Source: Pleomorphomonas sp. T1.2MG-36 (GTDB lineage: Bacteria; Pseudomonadota; Alphaproteobacteria; Rhizobiales; Pleomorphomonadaceae). Taken from it: a stretch of DNA of 40,857 nt. The translations under genes were made by a program, and so were the position numbers. The notes under the pieces were generated by a model, which had not been told where the DNA came from, searched no databases, and worked only from the letters and a program-made list of their open reading frames with translations. The stretch covers positions 1-40,857 of the forward strand of contig NZ_CATNLY010000004.1 of assembly GCF_950100655.1 (NCBI RefSeq). The letters run 5' to 3'. Shown piece after piece: positions 1 through 7,628 of the stretch; the stretch's first letter is position 1; each line of letters opens with the position of its first letter.

Positions 1-114
1 AGCGAAATCGATCGCATCATGGACCAATACAACGACTGCCCACGAAAGATCCTTGGCTACAGCACCCCGGCCGAGGTATTCAAAGACTTCCTCACTGTTG
101 CGCTTCAAACGTGA
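1..114 (+). mobile_element. IS30-type transposase, 3' end only
   Basis: The window opens inside an open frame of 37 codons ending in TGA at 112-114. The tail reads ...RIMDQYNDCPRKILGYSTPAEVF..., which is the characteristic C-terminus of IS30-family DDE transposases (the 'N.RPRK.LGY.TP.EVF' block). This end lies after the catalytic core, so activity cannot be judged. The gene's 5' part is outside the window. A dispersed-repeat hairpin begins 7 bp after the stop, so the right inverted repeat of the element is not obvious. Confidence 0.8.
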
Positions 115-118
115 ATCC

Positions 119-147
119 ATCCTCTGCCTTCGCAGAGGATGACAGTT
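119..147 (+). repeat. Single arm of the dispersed hairpin repeat
   Basis: CCTCTGC (121-127), loop CTTC, GCAGAGG (132-138) forms a perfect 7-bp stem followed by ATGACAG, the hallmark of the repeat family that fills this window. No partner arm is visible before the terminase gene at 191, so this is either a solo arm or a pair cut by the IS30 insertion. Confidence 0.75.
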
Positions 148-190
148 TACTTATAGAAGCCAATATGTTGTCGCGCTTGAGGGTGTTCCC

Positions 191-1669
191 ATGACCTCCC
201 GTTCCGATCCCAATGAGGACCTCATTCGGCTTGCGGCCGAGTGCCGGTATGACCCCGACCGCTGGTCGATCGCCGCCTATGACTGGGGCGAGGGGGATCT
301 CGCCGCCCACTCTGGTCCCCGCGCGTGGCAGCGGGAGATCAACCGGGAGATACGGGATCATCTGGCCGATCCCGCCAAGCGCTTCACGCCGCTCCGCATC
401 GCCGTCGCCTCCGGCCATGGCATCGGCAAGTCGGCCGAGATGGGGATGCTGTCCAACTGGGCGATGTCGTGCTGGGCCGATTGCAAGATCGTGGTCACCG
501 CCAACACGCGCTCTCAGATGCAGACCAAGACGGCGCCGGAGGTGGGCCTCTGGTTCCGCCGCGCCGTCACCGCCCACTGGTTCGACACGCAGGCGCAATC
601 GATCCGCAGCCGCGACCCCAAGCGGGGCGACAGCTGGCGGCTCGATTTCGTCACCTGGTCGGCCGAGAACACCGAGGCCTTCGCCGGGCTGCACAACCAG
701 GGCCGCATCATCCTGCTGCTGTTCGACGAGGCCTCGGCCATCGCCGACAAGGTGTGGGAGGTGGCCGAGGGCGCGCTGACCGACGAGGGCACGGTGATCG
801 TCTGGGTGGCCTTCGGCAACCCGACGCGCAACGCCGGCCGCTTCCGCGAGTGCTTCCGCCGCTATCGCCACCGCTGGATCACCCGCCACATCGACAGCCG
901 CTCCGTCGAGGGCACCAACAAGGCCTATCTGCAATCGATCGTCGACGATGCCGGCGGCGAGGACAGCGACGTGGCGAAATACCGCGTGCGCGGCGAGTTC
1001 CCCAGCCAAAGCCCGATGCAGTTCATCGGCGAGGCCGACGTGGAAGCGGCGCGGGCGCGGCACCTCCGGCCCGAGCAGTATCGCTTCGCGCCCAAGATCA
1101 TCGGCGTCGATCCGGCGTGGACCGGCGTCGACACGGTGGAGATCGTGCTGCGCCAGGGGCTGATGGTGAAGAGCCTTGCCAGCCTGCCGCGCAACGACAA
1201 CGACGTGGAGGTGGCCAACCTGATCGCCCGGCTGGAGGACGAGGAGGGGGCCGACGCCGTGTTCGTCGACGCCGGCTATGGCACCGGCATCGTTTCCGCC
1301 GGGCGGACGATGGGGCGGGCCTGGCGGCTGGTCTGGTTCGCCGGCAAGCCCACCGACCCCGGCTACCTCAACAAGCGGGCGGAGATGTGGGGCACGCTGA
1401 AGCGCTGGCTGAAGGACGGCGGTGCGCTCGACCCCGACGACCGCATGCTGTCATCCGACCTGATCGGCCCGGAAACCGTGCCCCGCCTCGACGGCAAGAT
1501 CCAGCTGGAAAGCAAGGCCGACATGAAGGCGCGCGGCATTCCGTCGCCGAACCGGGCGGATGCCGTGGCGCTGACCTTTGCCGAGCCGGTGGTGAAGCGC
1601 GGGGCGGGGGTGGGCGGGGGTGCGCGGCGGGCGGCGGAGGAGAGGTACGATCCGCATGGGGGGCTGTGA
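191..1669 (+). CDS. terL: Phage large terminase subunit (TerL)
   Basis: A 492-residue DNA-packaging motor, cutting concatemeric phage DNA and pumping it through the portal. The N-terminal ATPase has a Walker A-like SGHGIGKS (about residues 74-81) and a Walker B IILLLFDEA (about 173-181, catalytic E180). The C-terminal RNase H-like nuclease has three acidic positions in GVDPAWTG (D307), VFVDAGYGTG (D360) and NRADAVAL (D457). Length and domain order are normal, so it looks intact. No small terminase gene precedes it; an IS30 end lies 77 bp upstream. Its natural downstream neighbours (small protein and portal) start only at 7425, after a 5.7-kb block of bacterial genes. A second copy of its last few codons is found at 7376-7421. 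Confidence 0.93.
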   Translation: MTSRSDPNEDLIRLAAECRYDPDRWSIAAYDWGEGDLAAHSGPRAWQREINREIRDHLADPAKRFTPLRIAVASGHGIGKSAEMGMLSNWAMSCWADCKIVVTANTRSQMQTKTAPEVGLWFRRAVTAHWFDTQAQSIRSRDPKRGDSWRLDFVTWSAENTEAFAGLHNQGRIILLLFDEASAIADKVWEVAEGALTDEGTVIVWVAFGNPTRNAGRFRECFRRYRHRWITRHIDSRSVEGTNKAYLQSIVDDAGGEDSDVAKYRVRGEFPSQSPMQFIGEADVEAARARHLRPEQYRFAPKIIGVDPAWTGVDTVEIVLRQGLMVKSLASLPRNDNDVEVANLIARLEDEEGADAVFVDAGYGTGIVSAGRTMGRAWRLVWFAGKPTDPGYLNKRAEMWGTLKRWLKDGGALDPDDRMLSSDLIGPETVPRLDGKIQLESKADMKARGIPSPNRADAVALTFAEPVVKRGAGVGGGARRAAEERYDPHGGL

Positions 1670-1734
1670 GAGGTTCAGGCCAGTTCTTGTCAGTCATGGA
1701 TCGCGCTGGCTTGGTTCTTGGAGCGCTATATCTG

Positions 1735-1950
1735 CCGGGGAGCTTTGTTCTGCCTGAGGTCCTCGCCTTCGCAAGGATGACAGCATTATATATAGCTTTT
1801 ATAATCGGTTAGGTGGGTTCGTCTCTCCATCGTGCCGTGATTTTGCGATGCTTGTCGCGCATGCCGCTTCGAGCGGTCACCTCGCGTACTCCAGTTATCT
1901 CCCGCTCATATCAAATTGTCATCCTTGCGAAGGCGAGGACCTCAGGACGG
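1735..1950. repeat. Dispersed palindromic repeat unit (paired arms)
   Basis: This is the whole content of the 1670-2014 gap. A forward arm at 1751-1784 (GAGGTCCTCGCCTTCGCAAGG then ATGACA) is followed by an AT-rich stretch, a spacer of about 130 bp and an inverted arm at 1917-1944. It belongs to the long-spacer class. Short frames through the arms are by-products of the repeat, not genes. Confidence 0.85.
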
Positions 1951-2014
1951 TGGAGCGAGGGGGGGCATATCAGGCTGCCTTTGTTCGGCAAGCCCGATAT
2001 GGGCAGTTCGCCGA

Positions 2015-2764
2015 TCACGCCGCCCCAGTCCCCTCCGGCGGCGTGTCTAGGGCGATGTTCTCGCTGCGGGCGTAGCAGACGCAGACCACTACGTTGACGT
2101 AGGTGAGCAGCGCCAGGCCGACGAGGGCCATCAGGTAGCCGCAGGCGATGCCGAAGAGGTCGAGGCCGCCGTCGGGCGTCACCAGCATCGGCAGCAGCCC
2201 GAAGGCGGCGAGGTGGGCGATGATGATGAGGAGCCAGATCAGAACGGCGGCGACCAGCGCCAGCACCAGACGCCAGTAGACGGTGTGCAGCGACATCCCG
2301 CCCCGGATGAGCGCCCGGTGCAAGCCGGCGCCCTTGCCCATGATGCCCGCGGGAATCCAGCTGCCGAGCAGGGTGACGATCAGCGGCAGGGCCAGCGCCA
2401 GCAGGCCGGCGACCATCAGCAGTTCGGCCAGCGGCGGATACATGCCGAAGATCATCAGCACCGTGGTGCGGTAGGTGGCGTAAAGCGTGACCGACGTGAC
2501 GAGGACGGCGATCAGCACCACCTTGAAGCCGGCGGCCATCGCGCCGGGCGCGGTGAAGCCGGCGGCGCTGCTGAGCGGCATGCCCCGAAGCAGCAGAAAC
2601 GGCAGGCCGGTGGAGAGATAGAGGCAGGCGACGATCTCGCCGATATGGCCGGGGCCGGCCCACAGCTTGAGGCCGGCGACCACCTCTCCGCCGACGATCA
2701 GGAGCGCCAGCAGAAGATAGAGAGCAGAATGATCGCGCATGATGCGCGCCGATCTCGCCAGCAT
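2015..2764 (-). CDS. Polytopic membrane protein, function unknown
   Basis: A 249-residue very hydrophobic protein with about six predicted membrane segments (for example around residues 14-32, 45-62, 83-105, 113-135, 165-190 and 205-230). No family could be recognised; it has no ATPase, transporter signature or enzymatic motif. It is transcribed away from the LysR gene at 2989, and the 225-bp interval between them is the likely divergent promoter region. The divergent arrangement makes regulation by that LysR protein possible but unproven. Codon positions and GC content look like normal host coding sequence, and the strong hydrophobic pattern is what separates it from the shadow frames in this stretch. 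Confidence 0.75.
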   Translation of the reverse strand: MLARSARIMRDHSALYLLLALLIVGGEVVAGLKLWAGPGHIGEIVACLYLSTGLPFLLLRGMPLSSAAGFTAPGAMAAGFKVVLIAVLVTSVTLYATYRTTVLMIFGMYPPLAELLMVAGLLALALPLIVTLLGSWIPAGIMGKGAGLHRALIRGGMSLHTVYWRLVLALVAAVLIWLLIIIAHLAAFGLLPMLVTPDGGLDLFGIACGYLMALVGLALLTYVNVVVCVCYARSENIALDTPPEGTGAA

Positions 2765-2988
2765 GGTTCACCCCCTCGACCGTCCAAGCCGTGCCTACCG
2801 CAAACGCTTCGCAAGCGCCACCGGCAATGGCGGCGGGCGGGAGGGGCGGGGATATCGAGTGCGCTTCGCTTTGCCCGGGCCCCGCCCCCGCCGGGTAGCC
2901 GAGGGGTGGTCTGGACGCTTTTCCTGGCCTGTGCCACATACTCGCACCAGTTTTGCGGCCATGGTCTTGGGGTGGGGGAGCCGTTCGC

Positions 2989-3939
2989 ATGAGGAATCTG
3001 GCTTCGCTGTCGCAGCTGATGGTGTTTGCGCGCATTGCCGAGACCGGGTCGCTTTCGGCGGCGGCGCGGGAGTTGAACGTCACGCCGTCGGCGGTGTCCA
3101 AGAGCCTGACGCAGCTCGAGGAGCGGCTGGGCATTCTGCTGATCCGGCGGACGACGCGCAGCATGATGCTGACCGAGGGCGGGCGGGCGCTGATGCAGCA
3201 CACGGCCACCATTCTCGACAGCCTGGACGAGGCGCTGAACGAAACCTCGCAGTTCCGCAGCTATCCGGCCGGCCCGCTGCTGCTCACCAGTTCGGTGGCC
3301 TTCGGCTGCGCGCAGCTGTCGTCGATCCTCGGTCGCTTCATCGAGGCGTCGCCGCAGGTTCAAGTGAACATCTCGCTCGACGACCGCTGCGTCGATCTCG
3401 CCGAGGAGAACTATGACGTCGCCCTGCGCATCACCGCGTCGACCGTCTGGAGCCATGCCTCGCGCAAGCTGGCGCCGATCCACTGGGTCTACTGCGCCGC
3501 CCCCGGCTATCTCGAGCGCCACGGCCGCATCGAGTCGCCCGACGATCTCGCCAGCCATCGCTGCCTCGTCTATCCGGCCATGACGCTCGACGGCGCCTGG
3601 ACCTTCCAGCGCGGCAACGAGGTGCGGCACGTCAAGGTCGAGGGCTGCATGATCTCCAACTCCAGCCTCGCCCTCCTGGCGGCGACGCGGGAGCAGCACG
3701 GCGTCGCCTGCCTGCCGACCTATGTGGTGGCCAACAACATCCTCTCGGGCGACCTGGAGGTGGTGCTGCCCGACTACCGTTCGGCGATCACCCACACGCT
3801 CTACGCCATGTATTTCCGCTCGAAATACACCAACCCGACCATTCGCGGCTTCATCGACTTCATCGTCGACGACCTCGGCTCGATCCCGCCCTGGGATGCC
3901 GCCCTGCGCGCCCACCTGCCGTTCCTGGTCGACGAATAG
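2989..3939 (+). CDS. LysR family transcriptional regulator
   Basis: A 316-residue LysR-type regulator. The winged helix-turn-helix lies at the N-terminus (about residues 18-60: GSLSAAARELNVTPSAVSKS, then LEERLGILLIRRTTR), followed by a long linker helix and a periplasmic-binding-protein-like effector domain. I chose the ATG at 2989 because GGGGGAG lies 8 bp upstream and the helix-turn-helix then starts at the usual distance; an in-frame ATG at 2953 would add a poor extension. The lyase/permease operon starts 191 bp downstream on the same strand, and an AT-rich, palindrome-containing promoter separates them, so the operon is its most plausible target together with the divergent membrane protein. 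The effector is unknown. Confidence 0.9.
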   Translation: MRNLASLSQLMVFARIAETGSLSAAARELNVTPSAVSKSLTQLEERLGILLIRRTTRSMMLTEGGRALMQHTATILDSLDEALNETSQFRSYPAGPLLLTSSVAFGCAQLSSILGRFIEASPQVQVNISLDDRCVDLAEENYDVALRITASTVWSHASRKLAPIHWVYCAAPGYLERHGRIESPDDLASHRCLVYPAMTLDGAWTFQRGNEVRHVKVEGCMISNSSLALLAATREQHGVACLPTYVVANNILSGDLEVVLPDYRSAITHTLYAMYFRSKYTNPTIRGFIDFIVDDLGSIPPWDAALRAHLPFLVDE

Positions 3940-3997
3940 TCGCCGAACCGGACGGACGGCCGCCCCCCCTTCCACGATCGCGACAGCGTCCCAACCT

Positions 3998-4028
3998 GCC
4001 CCCAAGCCGGGGCGGGCCGTTCCATTTT
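3998..4028 (+). terminator. Weak intrinsic terminator after the LysR gene
   Basis: GCCCC (3998-4002), loop CAAGCC, GGGGC (4009-4013), then GGGCCGTTCCATTTTTG. The stem is short (5 bp) and the T-run lies 11 bp downstream, so this is only a candidate. Confidence 0.35.
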
Positions 4029-4036
4029 TGAAAATT

Positions 4037-4126
4037 ACTCACAAGTGTTTTGAAATTTTACCATTTTATTTATATTATTCAACACGTTAGCTTCAAATTT
4101 AACACGTGTTTCGCTTCAGGAGAGGA
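4037..4126 (+). promoter_or_regulatory. AT-rich promoter with palindromic operator, lyase/permease operon
   Basis: This stretch is strikingly AT-rich against the GC-rich surroundings. It holds a perfect 10-bp palindrome AACACGTGTT (4101-4110), a direct copy of its half AACACGT at 4081-4087 (exactly 20 bp, two helical turns, upstream), and a related CACAAGTG at 4040-4047. A TATATT at 4071-4076 is a possible -10. The Shine-Dalgarno AGGAGAGGA (4118-4126) directly serves the ATG at 4131. The arrangement suits a dimeric regulator, possibly the LysR protein encoded just upstream; that link is inference. Confidence 0.5.
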
Positions 4127-4130
4127 TAGC

Positions 4131-5312
4131 ATGGCTTTTGATTTCGATACGGTCATCGACCGCCGTCATTCGGACTCGGCGAAATGGGCCTTTCCGGAAA
4201 GTTGCCTGAGCGCCGACGAGGCCGCCGCCGACCCGCTGCCGATGTGGGTCGCCGACATGGATTTCAGGGCGCCGCAGCCGGTGATCGACGCGCTGAAGGC
4301 TGCCGCCGACCGGGGCATGTTCGGCTATCCCGGCGTCACCAAGAGCTATCTCGACGCCGTGGTCGGCTGGCAGCGCAAGCGGTTCGGCTGGGACGTGCCG
4401 ACGGAGTGGGTGCTGCAGACGCCCGGCGTGGTCACCGCGCTCAACACCGTCATCCAGGCGCTGTCGCGCCCCGGCGACTCGGTGCTGGTGCAGACGCCGG
4501 TCTACGTCCACTTCCACCAGGACACGCTGAACAACGGCCGGCAGGTGGTCTATGCGCCGCTGACGGTGGACGGCGACCGCTACAGGTTCGACGCCAAGGT
4601 GTTCGAGGCGGCCATCCAGCCGAACACCAAGCTGTTCATCCTGTGCAACCCGCAGAACCCGACGGGCACGGTGTGGTCGGAGGACGACCTCCGGCAGATG
4701 GGGGAGATCTGCGCCCGCCGCAACGTGCTGGTGGTGTCGGACGAAATCCATGAGGACCTCGTCTTCAACCGGTCGATGAAGCACATCCCCTTCGGCTCGC
4801 TGGGTCCGACGTTCGCCGACAACAGCATCGTCTGCACGGCGCCGAGCAAGACTTTCAACATCCCCGGTCTGCAGTGCTCGAACATCATCGTCGCCAACCC
4901 GGAGATCCGCGCCGAGCTGGGTCGCCAGCTGACGCGCAACGGCCTGCATTTCATCAACAACCTCGGCATGGTGGCCGGCGAGGCCGCCTACCGCCACGGC
5001 GAGCCCTGGCTCGAGGCGCTGCTCGACTACCTGAAGGGCAACCAGGAGCACTTCGCCAAGGAGATCGCCAAGTCGCTGCCGCAGCTGAAGGTGTTCAAGG
5101 CCGACGGGCTCTATCTCGCCTGGATGGACTGCCGCGCCCTCGGCATGGACCCCGAGGCGCTGGAGAAATTCATGCTGACCAAGGCGCGGGTGTGGTTCGA
5201 CAAGGGCCAGAAGTTCGGCCCCGAGGGCCACGGCTTCATGCGCGTCAACCTCGGCTGCCCGCGCGCCACGGTCGACGAGTGCCTCAGCCGCCTGAAGCGC
5301 GCGCTGGGCTGA
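4131..5312 (+). CDS. MalY/PatB-type PLP-dependent C-S beta-lyase (aminotransferase fold)
   Basis: A 393-residue fold-type I PLP enzyme of the MalY/PatB (cystathionine beta-lyase-like) subgroup, which cleaves C-S bonds of cysteine conjugates to pyruvate, ammonia and a thiol. The MalY-type N-terminus PMWVADMDF (about 38-45) is present, as are the cofactor motifs NPQNPTG (173-179), SDEIHEDL (D204, pyridine nitrogen contact) and SKTFNIPGLQ (K240, Schiff-base lysine). The ATG at 4131 follows AGGAGAGGA by 4 bp; the open frame extends upstream to 4050 but that part is AT-rich non-coding DNA. An APC amino-acid permease follows after 76 bp, so the pair probably imports and degrades a sulfur amino acid or amine conjugate. 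The exact substrate cannot be told from sequence. Confidence 0.9.
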   Translation: MAFDFDTVIDRRHSDSAKWAFPESCLSADEAAADPLPMWVADMDFRAPQPVIDALKAAADRGMFGYPGVTKSYLDAVVGWQRKRFGWDVPTEWVLQTPGVVTALNTVIQALSRPGDSVLVQTPVYVHFHQDTLNNGRQVVYAPLTVDGDRYRFDAKVFEAAIQPNTKLFILCNPQNPTGTVWSEDDLRQMGEICARRNVLVVSDEIHEDLVFNRSMKHIPFGSLGPTFADNSIVCTAPSKTFNIPGLQCSNIIVANPEIRAELGRQLTRNGLHFINNLGMVAGEAAYRHGEPWLEALLDYLKGNQEHFAKEIAKSLPQLKVFKADGLYLAWMDCRALGMDPEALEKFMLTKARVWFDKGQKFGPEGHGFMRVNLGCPRATVDECLSRLKRALG

Positions 5313-5345
5313 TCCACACTCAAAAACAACGAGGACCGGGGGCTT

Positions 5346-5369
5346 CCGCAGGAGGGGGGCCTCCGGCGG
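5346..5369 (+). promoter_or_regulatory. Intercistronic hairpin between lyase and permease
   Basis: CCGCAGGAGG (5346-5355), loop GGGG, CCTCCGGCGG (5360-5369) pairs over 10 bp with one mismatch. There is no T-run, and the permease Shine-Dalgarno (GGGAGGA, 5376-5382) lies just outside it. It may stabilise the upstream message or tune expression of the permease relative to the lyase. Confidence 0.5.
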
Positions 5370-5388
5370 CATACCGGGAGGAAACGAC

Positions 5389-6759
5389 ATGGCTGTGAGC
5401 AAGATCACACGAAACACGGATAGTCTGAAAAAAGAACTCAGCTTGCCGATGGTGTTCTGCGTGGCGTTGAAGCAGGTCATCGGCGGCGGGGTGATCGCCC
5501 TGACGGGCGTCGCCATCGGCCTGACGGGCGCCGGCGTGCCGCTCGCCTACACGCTGGCGGCCTTGACCTCGATCATGGCGGGCATTCCCTTCGCCATCAT
5601 GAGCTCGGCCATGCCGGTCACCGGCGGCACCTACACCTGGCCGACCCGGCTGCTGTCGCCGGTGGCGGGCTTCCTGACCCTGTGGTTCTTCTTCCTGACC
5701 AACGTGGCGCTGTCGCTCTATGCCATCACGGCCGCCGACTACATCTCGGTGTTCTACGAGCATTTCCCGGCCTGGCTCCAGCTGCCGAAGCCGCTCCTGG
5801 CCTTCTTCATCCTGACGCTGTTCTACCTGCTCAACCTCTCCGGCTCCAAGTCGACCGCCAAGGTGGGCATGGTGCTGACGCTGATCATGGCCAGCGCCAT
5901 CCTGCTGTTCATCGTCACCGGCGCGCCGGAAATCCAGGCGACCAACTTCAGCGAACTGTTGCCCAACGGCTTCAACGGGTTGATCAGCGCCGCCGGCATC
6001 CTGCTGTTCACCACGGGCGGCGCGGCCATGGTGGGCGAACTCGGCGGCGAGATGAAGAACCCGGGGCGCGACATCCCCATCGCCATCATCGGCGCCACCG
6101 GCCTTGCCGCCGTCGCCTACGTTCTCGCCAGCTCGGTGGCGGCCGGCGTGCTGCCCATCCCCGACGTCGCCAACAAGCCGCTGACGCTGGTGGCCGAGCA
6201 CGTGATGTCGCGCGGGCAGTTCCTCTACTTCTCCATCGGCGCCGGCATCGTCAGCGTTCTCGGCATCATCAACGCCCAGATGCTGTGGGGCAGCAAGAGC
6301 CTGCTCGTCGCCTGCGACGACAACTGGCTGCCGCGCAAGCTGGCCAGCGTCAACAAGCGCTTCGGCACGCCGCACTACCTGCTGACGCTGCTCTACCTGA
6401 TCGGCATCCTGCCCATCGCCCTCAGCCTGTCGGTGAAGGAGATCTCCATCGCCGCCGGCATCACCGGCGTCGTCGCCCAGATCGTCGTCATCGTCTGCTG
6501 CTTCATGCTGTACCGGAACCACAAGGGCATCTACGACAACGCCACCTTCAAGGTCCGCTCGAAGCCGCTGCTGATGACCATCATCGCCATCGCCTTCCTG
6601 CTCAACTGCTTCCTGGTGATCATGATGTTCATCAACGAGGCCAGCGCGATGACGGCGATGCTGATCTGCGGCTGGATGGTGGTCGGCGTGATCATTTCCG
6701 TGATCCGCCGCAAGGGCATCCTGGAAAACACCATCGAAAGCGCGGCGGTCGGCTCGTAA
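5389..6759 (+). CDS. APC-superfamily amino acid permease
   Basis: A 456-residue inner-membrane transporter with about 12 hydrophobic segments. The N-terminal block VFCVALKQVIGGGVIALTG matches the glycine-rich unwound TM1 of APC transporters, and AMPVTGGTYTWPTRLLSP matches the conserved TM2/loop region. GGEMKNPGRDIPIAI in the middle is the typical 'GE.KNP.R.IP' signature of the family. GGGAGGA lies 6 bp before the ATG. It is the second gene of the operon beginning at 4131 and presumably supplies the lyase with its amino-acid substrate; the substrate is unknown. A strong hairpin closes the operon at 6791. Confidence 0.9.
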   Translation: MAVSKITRNTDSLKKELSLPMVFCVALKQVIGGGVIALTGVAIGLTGAGVPLAYTLAALTSIMAGIPFAIMSSAMPVTGGTYTWPTRLLSPVAGFLTLWFFFLTNVALSLYAITAADYISVFYEHFPAWLQLPKPLLAFFILTLFYLLNLSGSKSTAKVGMVLTLIMASAILLFIVTGAPEIQATNFSELLPNGFNGLISAAGILLFTTGGAAMVGELGGEMKNPGRDIPIAIIGATGLAAVAYVLASSVAAGVLPIPDVANKPLTLVAEHVMSRGQFLYFSIGAGIVSVLGIINAQMLWGSKSLLVACDDNWLPRKLASVNKRFGTPHYLLTLLYLIGILPIALSLSVKEISIAAGITGVVAQIVVIVCCFMLYRNHKGIYDNATFKVRSKPLLMTIIAIAFLLNCFLVIMMFINEASAMTAMLICGWMVVGVIISVIRRKGILENTIESAAVGS

Positions 6760-6790
6760 CGCCTGCCTGCCGGATCGCGAAGAGGAAACC

Positions 6791-6810
6791 AAGGGGGCGC
6801 GAGCCCCCTT
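6791..6810 (+). terminator. Hairpin at the end of the permease operon
   Basis: AAGGGGGC (6791-6798), loop GCGA (a GNRA tetraloop), GCCCCCTT (6803-6810): a perfect 8-bp stem 31 bp after the permease stop. The following bases (GTCGCGTT) are not T-rich, so it may act with Rho or as an mRNA 3'-end stabiliser. Confidence 0.7.
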
Positions 6811-6865
6811 GTCGCGTTCGGGGGGCAGGCTTCTGCGATCGCGTGCGGATCGTCGTATGCTGAGT

Positions 6866-6985
6866 TCAGGCCGCGTTGCGGATCTGGATATCCACCTTGA
6901 GGCCAAGGGCGGTCAGCATGTTGATCAGGCTGTCCAGGCTGAACATGCCGATCTTGCCCCTCGGCGCAATGCGTGTCTCCCTGAC
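6866..6985 (-). pseudogene. XRE-type antitoxin, C-terminal remnant
   Basis: Read on the minus strand, the frame ending in TGA at 6866-6868 encodes ...RGKIGMFSLDSLINMLTALG... followed by LKVDIQIRNAA. This is the second half of the small XRE/HTH antitoxins whose helix-turn-helix ends in 'P..S.L.RGKI..FSLD.L..ML...G'. The first helices and the start codon are missing: upstream the frame runs into dispersed-repeat sequence around 7000. No toxin partner is visible. It is a fragment with no expected function. Confidence 0.6.
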
Positions 6986-7004
6986 GCCCTCGGTTTGGGG
7001 AGCG

Positions 7005-7262
7005 CGATATCGGCCGCTCGCTCCATCCTGCCCGAGGTCCTCGCCTTCGCAAGGATGACAGCATTATATATAGGGATGACAATCGGTTAGGTGGGTGGCT
7101 TTATCATCGCGCTGTCATCCGCAACGCTTGCCGCTCATGCGACATCAAGCTGTATGCCGCGCACTCCAGCTATTTCCCCTTTATATCAAGTTGTCATCCT
7201 TGCGAAGGCGAGGACCTCGGGCAGGATGGAGCGCAACGCCGATATCGTGCTCCAAAAGCCGG
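7005..7262. repeat. Dispersed palindromic repeat unit (paired arms)
   Basis: Forward arm 7034-7060, spacer of about 132 bp containing CAATCGGTTAGGTGG, reverse arm 7192-7218. The outer flanks (GAGCGCGATATCGGC... and its inverse) also match, so the whole unit is a long imperfect inverted repeat. Together with the antitoxin remnant it accounts for most of the 6760-7424 gap. Confidence 0.85.
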
Positions 7263-7375
7263 CCTGATCCTCCGTGCTCCACTGCCCCTTGATCCTTTCG
7301 CGATAGCGCTTGCATCGGCGCGATTGGGTCGCGCTCCGAACTCCAAAATCCCCGCCAACCGCAGTCCGGAAACCT

Positions 7376-7421
7376 CACCCGCCGTATGGACGAGAGGTAC
7401 GATCCTTACGCGGGGCGATGA
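7376..7421 (+). pseudogene. Second copy of the terminase 3' end
   Basis: The codons just before TGA at 7419-7421 read ...RRMDERYDPYAGR, close to the true TerL end ...AAEERYDPHGGL. The two loci share the 14 bases GAGAGGTACGATCC (1640-1653 and 7392-7405). This stop lies only 3 bp before the next phage gene (7425), the spacing expected of an original terminase gene. I infer that the end of terL was duplicated or left behind when the 5.7-kb block came to lie here. Confidence 0.5.
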
Positions 7422-7424
7422 TCC

Positions 7425-7628
7425 ATGTGCCTTTCCAAGTCCACTCCCAAGGTGGAGCAATACAAGACCTCGGCGCAGTCCCAGGAGCCGGATAACGGCG
7501 CCATTCAGACGGCGGCGGCGCGGCGGGCGACCGACAAGCTGAGGTCCGGCGCCTCCACCATCCTCACCGGTGCCAACGGCGTGTTGCGAGATGCGACCAC
7601 CCAGAAATCCGTACTCCTGGGGGTGTGA
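7425..7628 (+). CDS. Small conserved phage protein upstream of portal
   Basis: A 67-residue protein, MCLSKSTPKVEQYK..., ending GVLRDATTQKSVLLGV. Short proteins with this layout (an N-terminal MC.S..., a basic Ala/Arg-rich middle and a C-terminal 'TG..GV......K..LLG' block) commonly sit between terminase and portal genes in podovirus-like head modules; I know of no demonstrated role. Its TGA shares one base with the ATG of the portal gene (TGATG), indicating translational coupling. The upstream ribosome site is weak. Confidence 0.65.
   Translation: MCLSKSTPKVEQYKTSAQSQEPDNGAIQTAAARRATDKLRSGASTILTGANGVLRDATTQKSVLLGV

Noticed and set aside
1813..2097. Short ORFs with peptides such as VILAKARTSGR, SCHPCEGEDL, SLRRRGP, here and throughout the intergenic repeats
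   Set aside because: They are translations of the dispersed hairpin arms in different frames; they recur at every arm and lack ribosome sites and family support.
1911..3212. Long minus-strand frame across the LysR start and the membrane-protein gene
   Set aside because: A shadow frame of high-GC coding DNA; the membrane protein frame (2015-2764) shows the real hydrophobic pattern.
4037..4126. SAM-type riboswitch before the C-S lyase gene
   Set aside because: The leader is short and AT-rich; I could not find a pseudoknot or conserved SAM-II elements, only DNA palindromes.
4050..4130. N-terminal extension of the C-S lyase
   Set aside because: AT-rich promoter DNA; the ATG at 4131 has an ideal Shine-Dalgarno and the family's usual start.
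5320..6906. 528-codon minus-strand ORF opposite the permease
   Set aside because: Low-complexity His/Gln/Asp-rich shadow of the permease gene.
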